NCBI GenBank assembly: GCA_001871075.1
Contig: MNUP01000149.1
Location: 1-27,544, forward strand
From: Candidatus Desantisbacteria bacterium CG1_02_49_89
Lineage (GTDB): Bacteria; Desantisbacteria; UBA1551
Direction of reading: 5' to 3'
DNA length: 27,544 nt
Positions within the stretch are counted from its first letter, which is position 1. Every line of letters starts with the position of its first letter. The notes beneath the pieces are model-generated. The model worked only from the letters and a program-made list of their open reading frames with translations. It was not told the DNA's origin and made no database searches. This document shows, piece by piece, positions 6,044-12,711 of this stretch. The position numbers and the translations under genes are program-made.

Positions 6044-7393
6044 ATGAGAGAGAATAATGGGAATGGGATGTACAAACCTTTTGTCGCGATAGATCTGCCG
6101 CGCCTTGATATCAATAAGTCTTTCCTGGGATGCGAAAAGCTGTCTGAAATAGCAGAGATAAGAAGGACCTACCCGCGTATCTTAAAGGAAATAATAGGCA
6201 TAATCCTTGAAGAGCTGCTAAGGACCGAATACAGGCAGTTTCTCCCGGATATAAGGATAACGGAAAATCTGGAAAGATCGGTCAGGGATTACCGTTTGAT
6301 AGATATGGGCGGCATGAAATTGCGCTTCGCGGATACCGAGGCGATGTGGTGGTCAAAGCCACTTGGGATGGTTTTTGACGGGGACATATGCAAGGCGGAC
6401 TATCCCATTGTGGAGGGTTTGCTTTTGATATCAAAAGACAACTGCAGGCTCAAGATAAACATTGATTCGCGCGGAGATAATATTATGCATATTATGGCAA
6501 CGGTCACCCGCGATAATATTGAGAACGCACTTAAATTTTTTTCCGAAATAGAGAAAGGATTGAGCCGGACAAAAGGCGTTTTTGACGGTAACGGACAAAG
6601 GATAACGATAGCCGGAAAACGCGGCTGGGAAGAGGCGGTATTGAGCAGGCAGATAATTGAAACGATAGAATCCCAAGTCTTAGGATTTATGAAGGAGGAA
6701 AACCGCGCGTTTCTTGCCGCCAACTCCATACCCATAAAAAGAGGTTTGCTGTTCTACGGGCCCCCGGGCAACGGCAAGACCCTTACAGGAAAGATAATCG
6801 CAAACCAGACAAAAGTCTGCTTTATACTCTGCACCAACAAGAACTTCGTTTCCGGTTGGCGGGATGACGATTTAATCCGGATATACAAATTTGCAAGGGT
6901 TATTTCACCTTCGATAGTTTTTATTGAAGACATTGACCTGGTTATAGGAGAGAACACGCACAGGCTGGGAACACTACTCCAGGAACTGGACGGGATCGAG
7001 GAGAACGAAAACGTGATAACGATCGCCACAACGAACCACCCGGAAGCCATAAACGAGGCGCTGGGAAGGCCTGGAAGGTTTGACATAAGGATTGAGTTCC
7101 CAAACCCGGACTTTGAAACAAGGATCAAGCTCCTGAAGCTTTTCACAAAGAACCTGGTGCTTGACAGCAGCGCCGATCTTGGGGAAACAGCGGAAAAAAC
7201 AGAGGGCTTCTCGTGCGCGGCCATGAAGGAGGTTGTCACGCGCAGCCTGGTAACGGCATATGAAACAGGGTCTGTTACAGACGGAAAGGTGGTTGTCGGG
7301 AAAGAGCACCTGGAAAGAGCTGCTGAGTTCGTGCAGAGGGTGAAAGGGATGATAGGGTTTACCGCGGACGCTGAACCAGCCCATAGACCATAG
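6044..7393 (+). CDS. AAA ATPase with orphan N-terminal domain (paralogue 1)
   Basis: A 449-residue protein. Residues 1-215 are an unrecognised domain; residues about 230-440 are one AAA module. Walker A is GPPGNGKT (239-246), Walker B is IVFIEDID (about 291-298) with the acidic pair in E-D order as in BCS1-type and some CDC48-like ATPases, sensor 1 is TIATTN (326-331), and GRPGRFD (341-347) carries the arginine-finger region. It should form a hexamer that remodels or unfolds proteins using ATP; the substrate is unknown. The start is fixed by GGGAGGGG from the upstream hairpin repeat. The stop codon and last residues (AHRP) lie within a heptamer array (CCATAG-type units). The next gene encodes a paralogue with the same leader. 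No protease or membrane domain is fused. Confidence 0.85.
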   Translation: MRENNGNGMYKPFVAIDLPRLDINKSFLGCEKLSEIAEIRRTYPRILKEIIGIILEELLRTEYRQFLPDIRITENLERSVRDYRLIDMGGMKLRFADTEAMWWSKPLGMVFDGDICKADYPIVEGLLLISKDNCRLKINIDSRGDNIMHIMATVTRDNIENALKFFSEIEKGLSRTKGVFDGNGQRITIAGKRGWEEAVLSRQIIETIESQVLGFMKEENRAFLAANSIPIKRGLLFYGPPGNGKTLTGKIIANQTKVCFILCTNKNFVSGWRDDDLIRIYKFARVISPSIVFIEDIDLVIGENTHRLGTLLQELDGIEENENVITIATTNHPEAINEALGRPGRFDIRIEFPNPDFETRIKLLKLFTKNLVLDSSADLGETAEKTEGFSCAAMKEVVTRSLVTAYETGSVTDGKVVVGKEHLERAAEFVQRVKGMIGFTADAEPAHRP

Positions 7394-7407
7394 TCCATTG
7401 TCCATAG
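7381..7407 (+). repeat. Heptamer array (ACCATAG/TCCATTG type) spanning the AAA stop codon
   Basis: Four 7-bp units, CCATAG, ACCATAG, TCCATTG and TCCATAG. The stop codon of the first AAA gene (7391-7393) lies inside the array. Confidence 0.75.
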
Positions 7408-7516
7408 CAGGATTAACTTACTATTGCAAAAGTCAAATTTTAAATTGCAAATTGCAAAAGTTTAAGTTCAAGCACGAGATTTTAAAAGGGAACTTAAGAG
7501 AACTTAAATTACTTTG

Positions 7517-7587
7517 CCCCCTGCGGGTTTCTGCGAAACCACAACGCTGGGGCCTACGAACCAGAGCTGGGCCGATGGTTCTCCGGC
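7517..7587 (+). repeat. Two-stem covarying element, copy E
   Basis: Stem 1 pairs CCCC..GC with GC.GGGG around an inner hairpin GGTTTC-TGC-GAAACC and joining ACAAC. Then CCTAC, stem 2 GAACCA/TGGTTC around the 12-base loop GAGCTGGGCCGA, and TCCGGC. Stem bases differ from every other copy but remain paired. Confidence 0.8.
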
Positions 7588-7642
7588 ACGGATTTGCACG
7601 GATGAATATCTTTTAGTTTTTAAACTAATGACTAATGACTGT

Positions 7643-7677
7643 TTGCAGCGGAATGGCGGTGAAGCGAGTATATATTA
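7643..7677 (+). promoter_or_regulatory. Promoter-like site before the second AAA gene
   Basis: TTGCAG, 20 bases, then TATATATTATAGAGAGG. It corresponds to the site at 5924-5957 before the first AAA gene. Confidence 0.45.
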
Positions 7678-7700
7678 TAGAGAGGAGCACGCCACTGAAC

Positions 7701-7764
7701 CTACTGTCCGCCCGTCTTTTCAGCGGGCGAGACCTTGCCCCGATGGGCATCGGGGCGCGGGAGG
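7701..7764 (+). repeat. Double-hairpin leader repeat before second AAA gene
   Basis: Near-identical to 5979-6040: hairpin CGCCCG/CGGGCG, then hairpin CCCCGATGGGCATCGGGG, ending in GCGGGAGG, the Shine-Dalgarno of the gene at 7770. The upstream ACTGAACCTACTG also matches the first copy. Confidence 0.85.
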
Positions 7765-7769
7765 ATATA

Positions 7770-9209
7770 ATGGAAAAGGAAATGAACGTGCGGTTTAACG
7801 GGCCGATCCCAATAGAGCTGCCACCGCTGGCAAAGCCGGTAAAACAGTTCCTTGAATGTGAAACTGACGCGGACATAGAGACGGTTGTGCAAAACTATCC
7901 TGCCACTTTCGGCGGCATTGTGGAAAGGTCGATCCTGGGCTTAATCGGCAAGGAATACGAGGTATGCTTCCCCAAGATAAAAAATTCGCAGCTTGAGACC
8001 AAGATCGCCTCGATCTGTAACGACAATTATGATACCGGGGCGGACCTTCACTTCGCGATGAGCACAGCCCAGCACAATGATTGGTACGCTTACGAGCCTT
8101 CGTCCCCCTTTGTCTATTCGCCGGGAAAAGACGGAAGCGCGAAACGCGATATCGGCATAACCACGAGAAGGGAGTTTGTTTACCTGCGGTCAAAAGACGG
8201 CGGGAAAATAGTTGCGGAATTTTACAACAACTGGCTTACCTATGAAGTGATCCTGCGGGTTTACGCGGACAGGTCAAACCTGGGCGGAGCGGTGCTGTTT
8301 GTCAGGCGGATAGAAGAAGCGTTAAACGGTGTCAAGGGAACGCTTTTTAACGGGACAGGCCAGATATTTGAGCTGGGTAAAAATTACGCGTGGGAAGACG
8401 CTTTCCTGGGTGACGGGGTAACGGAAATACTAAGGCACAACATATCCTTCTTCCTTGAAAACCGGGCGTTCTTTCAGGAACACGGCATTCCCTGCAAAAG
8501 AGGGATACTGTTTCACGGCCCTCCGGGCAACGGCAAGACCCTTGCGGGCAAGATACTTGCCTGCCAGTCCGGCATCAATTTCATATGGGCAACGAGCAAG
8601 CATATTTTCTGGCTGGAGCATAACTGCAGGAGCGACGCTTTCGCAGCGGTGTATGAACTCGCGAGGCGCATTTCGCCCTGCATCGTTTTCCTGGAGGATA
8701 TTGACCTGCTTGTGGGCGAAGAAAGAACGGACTCCAAAGCCAGGCTTGGCGCTTTCCTGAACGAGCTGGACGGCTTTGAGAATAATAAGCATGTTATTAC
8801 CATCGCTACTACGAATTTCCCGGAAGTGCTGGATAAGGCGATCTCAGAAAGGCCGGGAAGGTTCGACGTGAAGGTCCGGTTCGACAACCCGGATCACGCA
8901 ACAAGGCTGGGCATCCTGAAAATGTATGGCAAGAGCCTTGAATTCGAGCAGGACGCGGACCTGGAAGAGATCGCTGATGCCGCGAACGGGCTTTCCTGCG
9001 CGGCTGTAAGGGAAGTTGTGACCCGCGCCTTTATAAAGGCGTCTGAAAGGGTGTTCCGCGACAAAACCGGGGGCAAGATAGCAATTTTGCGGGAAGACCT
9101 GCTCGGGTCAGTTTCGTTCCTGTCAAACGGGAAGGTGAAGATGGGGTTTGAGGCAGATAAAACAGTGGCCAGTGTCCCGCCCAGCAAAATTGGCGGGCAA
9201 GCCCAGTGA
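7770..9209 (+). CDS. AAA ATPase with orphan N-terminal domain (paralogue 2)
   Basis: A 479-residue protein from the ATG preceded by GGGAGG; an in-frame extension to 7635 would cross the hairpin repeat and is rejected. Residues 1-230 are an unrecognised domain; residues about 240-450 are an AAA module: Walker A GPPGNGKT (250-257), Walker B IVFLEDID (305-312), sensor 1 TIATTN, and SERPGRFD (359-366) carrying the arginine-finger region. The motif order, the E-D Walker B and the wider sequence mark it as a paralogue of the preceding gene; two subunits could co-assemble, but that is inference. The last residues (TVASVPPSKIGGQAQ) are encoded by a heptamer array containing a palindrome, so this C-terminus is repeat-derived. 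ClpP follows about 210 bases downstream. Confidence 0.85.
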   Translation: MEKEMNVRFNGPIPIELPPLAKPVKQFLECETDADIETVVQNYPATFGGIVERSILGLIGKEYEVCFPKIKNSQLETKIASICNDNYDTGADLHFAMSTAQHNDWYAYEPSSPFVYSPGKDGSAKRDIGITTRREFVYLRSKDGGKIVAEFYNNWLTYEVILRVYADRSNLGGAVLFVRRIEEALNGVKGTLFNGTGQIFELGKNYAWEDAFLGDGVTEILRHNISFFLENRAFFQEHGIPCKRGILFHGPPGNGKTLAGKILACQSGINFIWATSKHIFWLEHNCRSDAFAAVYELARRISPCIVFLEDIDLLVGEERTDSKARLGAFLNELDGFENNKHVITIATTNFPEVLDKAISERPGRFDVKVRFDNPDHATRLGILKMYGKSLEFEQDADLEEIADAANGLSCAAVREVVTRAFIKASERVFRDKTGGKIAILREDLLGSVSFLSNGKVKMGFEADKTVASVPPSKIGGQAQ

Positions 9210-9220
9210 CCAGTGTCCAG
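9163..9220 (+). repeat. Composite: CAGTGNC heptamers interrupted by a palindrome
   Basis: Units CAGTGGC and CAGTGTC, then the palindrome CCCGCC(9176-9181)...GGCGGG(9192-9197), then CAGTGAC and CAGTGTC. The second AAA gene ends inside it (TGA at 9207-9209). The palindrome matches those at 18559 and 25342, and each sits right after a GTC or ATC array unit. Confidence 0.8.
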
Positions 9221-9250
9221 TTACAGATTGAAAGACATTTTGAACAGGGA

Positions 9251-9279
9251 ACCCTCCACCAAGATCGGCGGGCAGGCTT
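9251..9279 (+). repeat. Partial palindrome copy
   Basis: ACCAAGATCGGCGGGCAGGC matches the right half of the palindromes at 9176, 18559 and 25342. The left arm has decayed. Confidence 0.5.
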
Positions 9280-9368
9280 AAGAGAACTTAAAAAGATTCA
9301 GCCACGGATTTGCACGGATCTTAACCTTTAATCCGTTAATCTATTAAACCTTTAATCAAATATTTTAC

Positions 9369-9396
9369 TCATGACACATGACTCATGACGCGTGAC
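9369..9396 (+). repeat. Heptamer array TCATGAC/ACATGAC/GCGTGAC
   Basis: Four 7-bp units end about 20 bases before clpP. The nearby 9299-9316 stretch also holds CACGGATTTGCACGGAT, a phrase recurring near 7588, 11711 and 17412. Confidence 0.75.
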
Positions 9397-9417
9397 TGTA
9401 TCTAAAGGGAGGGAAAG

Positions 9418-10002
9418 ATGGAACTTGTGCCGATGGTAGTGGAGCAGACCCCGAGAGGGGAAAGGGCGTGCGATATTTACTCGCGCCTGCTCAAGGACAG
9501 GATAGTTTTTATCGGTTCGCCGATCGACAGCGTGAAGGCTAATATCGTGACGGCGCAGCTCCTGTTCCTTGAGGCGGAGGACCCGGGAAAGGACATATGC
9601 ATTTACATAAACACGCCGGGGGGCATCACGACCGCGGGCCTGGCGATCTACGACACGATGCAGTATATAAAGCCGAAGATCTCAACGCTGTGCGTGGGAG
9701 AGGCGGCAAGCATGGGAGCGCTTTTGCTGGCAGCAGGGGCGAAAGGCAAGAGACTTGCCCTGCCCAATGCCTCAATACTCATACACCAGCCGCTTGGGGG
9801 AGCGCAGGGCCAGGCTTCTGACGTGGGCATCCGCGCGAAGGAGATTTTGAAAACAAAGGACAGGCTGAACAGGATACTTTCCAGGCACACGGGCCAGCCG
9901 TTTGAGCGTATTCAGAAAGACACTGACAGGGATTTTTACATGGACGCGGAAGAGGCGAGGGAATACGGGATCATTGACGAAGTGATCAGGCAGAGAAAGT
10001 AG
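9418..10002 (+). CDS. clpP: ATP-dependent Clp protease proteolytic subunit
   Basis: A 194-residue serine peptidase of normal ClpP length. The catalytic triad is Ser98 in [11 protein letters not shown], His123 in ILIHQPLGG and Asp172 in [20 protein letters not shown] (64-70) is the substrate-binding/oxyanion strand, and [10 protein letters not shown] starts the handle helix. ClpP forms a cytoplasmic 14-subunit chamber that degrades proteins fed by an AAA+ unfoldase. The start follows AGGGAGG. The N-terminal [23 protein letters not shown] is the standard mature region, so little or no propeptide is present. The next gene encodes a ClpX-like unfoldase, the usual clpP-clpX order, and two further AAA genes lie upstream. 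Confidence 0.97.
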   Translation: MELVPMVVEQTPRGERACDIYSRLLKDRIVFIGSPIDSVKANIVTAQLLFLEAEDPGKDICIYINTPGGITTAGLAIYDTMQYIKPKISTLCVGEAASMGALLLAAGAKGKRLALPNASILIHQPLGGAQGQASDVGIRAKEILKTKDRLNRILSRHTGQPFERIQKDTDRDFYMDAEEAREYGIIDEVIRQRK

Positions 10003-10020
10003 GGGATTAACTAAAAACAT

Positions 10021-10068
10021 TTCAAATTGTAAATTTCAAATTGTAAATTTCAAATTGAAATAAATTTC
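10021..10068 (+). repeat. 14-bp (2x7) AT-rich tandem array between clpP and clpX-like gene
   Basis: TTCAAATTGTAAAT is repeated twice, followed by TTCAAATTGAAATAAATTT. It belongs to the CAAATTG family also present near 5408-5437, 7424-7460 and, within a gene, 14991-15025. Confidence 0.75.
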
Positions 10069-10085
10069 TTAAACAGGGAGACGCC

Positions 10086-11702
10086 ATGGAAGAATATTAC
10101 GGGAGCAACAGGGAATATTTGCAGGATTGTTTTCAGCTTGTCAAGATGATAGAGCGCAAGGCAAACGAGGCAAGCCGCGGGCCGGTGCCTGCAACAAAAA
10201 AGCCGGAAGAAAGCGATAAGCCTGAACAGGCAGATCCCATTGAAGAGCTGAGAGGCAGGATCAGCAGGAAGGCGGCTGAATCCATCCGAAGGAAAATCAG
10301 CATCCCGCTTGAGGAGCTTGTCAAAAAGCACAAGTTAAGCGAAGACGAAAGAAAGATCCTTATGATCTTGACTTACGGGGAAAGCATGTGCTCAACAGAA
10401 TACCAGGACCCGAAACGGATGCTGAACCTGCTCACGCTGGGTAAAACAGAGGAAGCGATAAAATACTGGCATTATTTCAAGATCGATTCCGGGCTTTACC
10501 GGAAGAAGATAATTCTTATGCTGCCCAATGACCTGGCATACAGGTGCTATTTCATCAGGATCAGGCCTGACAAGCTTTTAAAAATACTGGGCGAGAAAAG
10601 CGGGAAAAAACCTGCCAGGAAAAAAACAAGGCAGAAGCTTCCGTCTGTTTCAGGGCCGCGGCAGATCTATTCGGGGCTGAACAGATACGTTGTGGGGCAG
10701 GATTACGCGAAACGGATGATCTCGGTCGCTTTGTACCAGCATTTAAAAAGGATCAAGCTCAATGAAGAAAGGAAGCCGGCGGACAGGATAGACAAAAGCA
10801 ATATCCTTATAATAGGCCCCACCGGCGTAGGCAAGACATTCCTTTGCCGGATGCTCGCGAACACGCTCAAGCTGCCGATCGCTTTCTGCGACGCAACCCA
10901 GTACACGGAAAGCGGGTATGTTGGGGCGGATGTAGAAGAGATGCTTGTCAGGCTTGTGAAAAGCGCCGAAAACAACATCAGGATGGCGGAAAGGGGCATC
11001 GTGTATATTGACGAGGTGGACAAGCTGGTAAGAAGGAATCCGGGAGGCGGCCACTTTGCCGGGAACAAGGACGTGAGCGGTGAGAGCGTCCAGCAGGAAC
11101 TGCTTAAACTGCTTGACGGCGAGATGATCCATTACAACGGAAGGCATTTTCTCTCCCCTTCAGTGGCCATGAACGTGAGAAACGTTCTTTTCATAGCAGG
11201 CGGCGCTTTTGACGGCCTGGAGGATATAATCAGGAAAAGGATGAGCGGCAAGCGGATAGGGTTCGAAACGCCGGACAGCAGCGGAGCTCTCGCGGAAGGC
11301 TCGCTTCTCAGGCATATAACTACGGAAGACCTGATCAACTACGGGTTTACGCCTGAATTCGTTGGCAGGTTCCACACGATCGTGCCTATGGAAAGCCTGA
11401 CAAAGGAAGAGCTTGTGAATATCCTGACAGAACCGCGCAACGCCATTGTCAAGCAGTACGTGGAGCTTTTCAAGGCAAGCGACATAGACCTGGAGATACC
11501 GCGGCAGGCGCTTGAATTAATAGCAGAGCAGGCGCTGAAAAGAAAATCCGGGGCAAGAGGGCTGAGGGCGATAATGGAAAACCTGCTTTCCCCGATGCTT
11601 TTCGAAAGGATGGACAAGGCTTCGCAGAACCAGGGCAAGATCGTGCTGGAAAAAGAGATCGTGGAAGGGATAGCTGCCAGGATGGAGGAAAAGGCCGGCT
11701 AA
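10086..11702 (+). CDS. clpX: ClpX-like unfoldase with replaced N-terminal domain
   Basis: A 538-residue AAA+ protein, about 110-120 residues longer than typical ClpX. Residues 200-538 are ClpX-like: Walker A GPTGVGKT (244-251), pore loop YVG (278-280), Walker B VYIDE (306-310), KDVSGESVQQELLKLLDGE, GGAFDGL, and sensor-2 GARGLR (489-494). The ClpP-docking tripeptide IGF is present (391-393), so it should bind ClpP. The four-cysteine zinc-binding domain that normally starts ClpX is absent; residues 1-195 are instead a helical, Lys/Glu-rich region with no motif I know (IPLEELVKKHKLSEDERKIL). The entrance-loop RKH motif is also altered (YNGRHFLSP). Substrate choice is therefore probably different from standard ClpX. 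AGGGAG precedes the ATG. It may be the only ClpX or a dedicated accessory copy; the window cannot tell. Confidence 0.9.
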   Translation: MEEYYGSNREYLQDCFQLVKMIERKANEASRGPVPATKKPEESDKPEQADPIEELRGRISRKAAESIRRKISIPLEELVKKHKLSEDERKILMILTYGESMCSTEYQDPKRMLNLLTLGKTEEAIKYWHYFKIDSGLYRKKIILMLPNDLAYRCYFIRIRPDKLLKILGEKSGKKPARKKTRQKLPSVSGPRQIYSGLNRYVVGQDYAKRMISVALYQHLKRIKLNEERKPADRIDKSNILIIGPTGVGKTFLCRMLANTLKLPIAFCDATQYTESGYVGADVEEMLVRLVKSAENNIRMAERGIVYIDEVDKLVRRNPGGGHFAGNKDVSGESVQQELLKLLDGEMIHYNGRHFLSPSVAMNVRNVLFIAGGAFDGLEDIIRKRMSGKRIGFETPDSSGALAEGSLLRHITTEDLINYGFTPEFVGRFHTIVPMESLTKEELVNILTEPRNAIVKQYVELFKASDIDLEIPRQALELIAEQALKRKSGARGLRAIMENLLSPMLFERMDKASQNQGKIVLEKEIVEGIAARMEEKAG

Positions 11703-11710
11703 CTACCTTT

Positions 11711-11739
11711 GCAACCACGGATTATCACGGATTTCCACG
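11711..11739 (+). repeat. CACGGAT-type short tandem repeat
   Basis: CCACGGATTATCACGGATTTCCACGAATTT holds three degenerate units of 11-12 bases. The same phrase recurs near 7588, 9299 and, in reverse, 17412-17456. Confidence 0.65.
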
Positions 11740-11824
11740 AATTTAAATCCTGGCTTTTTAAAATAATCACTATAATCTCTTTCTAAATCACCGTAATCAT
11801 GGCGCGCAGCGCCAGGGGGTAAAA

Positions 11825-12613
11825 ATGGAGATAAAATGCAAGGAATGCGGGAGCACGGACCTGAAAGGCTTGAGCACGTGGGCTTCAACCTCGATCGAGT
11901 TTGACATCAAGCCCACGCCGCCAGGCGAATGCATTGTCGCGGACTCTTTGCGCGCCGAAGAGATAAAACCTTCAAGGCACGTGCGTTTTTACTGCAACAA
12001 CTGCAAGAAGGAGATCTACGCAAGCGAAATCCTCCTGGACGGGAAAGACATGGACATGGACAGCTGCGAGTTTGAGCTGGGAACGGTAAAAATAAACGCT
12101 GCCGGGTCCGCGAAACTGAGCCTGGTCCTGTTCACCGAAGAGGAGATAAAAAAGAAAAAGGAAAGGGAATTAAACCACGACGACGATTATGAAGAAGAGC
12201 AGAAAGGGTTCCTCGTGGAACTGCTCTTCGGGTATTACGACACTATCAGGTGGTACAATGACGACCTGCCGCCTTACGACGACCTTAATAAATTAAAGGA
12301 AGCGTTCTTAAAGGAAGCGGCGGAGGGGGAAGAAGCGAGGGCAAAGCTATTTAAGAACGGGGCGGACAATATCCCGAGATATTATCCCGTGGGAGCAAGC
12401 CAGGAACAAAAAGAAAAACTGAATAAGTACTATGACAGATATGCCCTTCTAAAAGCAAAGGTTTATCTCTGGTTCCTTTTAACCGAAGACGAAATGAAGA
12501 AGCTGAGTCGCGAAGTGGTGGATCTCATCAAAGAGCACTGGCCGGAATTAAGGGATAAGGTTTTTCCCGAAAATATGCGGGCAAGCGAACTTCTTTCGTG
12601 GCTGCAGGACTGA
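11825..12613 (+). CDS. Zinc-ribbon protein of unknown function next to clpX-like gene
   Basis: A 262-residue protein that I do not recognise. C5-x2-C8 (CKECG) and C57-x2-C60 (CNNCK) together form a likely zinc ribbon in the first 62 residues. A hydrophilic acidic/basic segment follows (KKKKERELNHDDDYEEE, about 110-127), then a helical C-terminal half rich in Tyr, Lys and Glu. There is no membrane segment. AGGGGG 6 bases upstream supports the ATG. It starts about 120 bases after the ClpX-like gene, which lacks its own zinc-binding domain, so an adaptor or substrate-recognition role is an attractive but unproved inference. A strong promoter follows it, so it ends this block. Confidence 0.7.
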   Translation: MEIKCKECGSTDLKGLSTWASTSIEFDIKPTPPGECIVADSLRAEEIKPSRHVRFYCNNCKKEIYASEILLDGKDMDMDSCEFELGTVKINAAGSAKLSLVLFTEEEIKKKKERELNHDDDYEEEQKGFLVELLFGYYDTIRWYNDDLPPYDDLNKLKEAFLKEAAEGEEARAKLFKNGADNIPRYYPVGASQEQKEKLNKYYDRYALLKAKVYLWFLLTEDEMKKLSREVVDLIKEHWPELRDKVFPENMRASELLSWLQD

Positions 12614-12657
12614 AAAAAGGAGAAGGGGGGCTATTTTTTGCCAAAAACCGCAATTCC

Positions 12658-12685
12658 TTGACTTTTGCCCTAAATGATATATAAT
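12658..12685 (+). promoter_or_regulatory. Sigma-70-type promoter for the radical SAM gene
   Basis: TTGACT and TATAAT with a 16-base spacer. Transcription would begin about 20 bases before the ATG at 12712, leaving a very short leader without a Shine-Dalgarno sequence. Confidence 0.75.
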
Positions 12686-12711
12686 AGATATGAGAAAATT
12701 TATAAAGTCTA

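Larger units (their letters stand above)
7394..7769. other. Intergenic repeat patch between the two AAA genes
   Basis: No supported gene. It contains a CAAATTG-type heptamer array (about 7424-7460), a covarying two-stem element (7517-7587), ACGGATTTGCACGGAT (about 7588), TAATGAC heptamers (about 7627-7640), a promoter-like site (7643-7677) and the double-hairpin leader (7701-7764). Confidence 0.8.

Noticed and set aside
6754-7398. Long minus-strand open frames opposite the AAA, SpeE, HD-GYP, GlyS and AspRS genes
   Set aside because: They are antisense shadows with no recognisable domains, while the + strand frames have complete family motifs.
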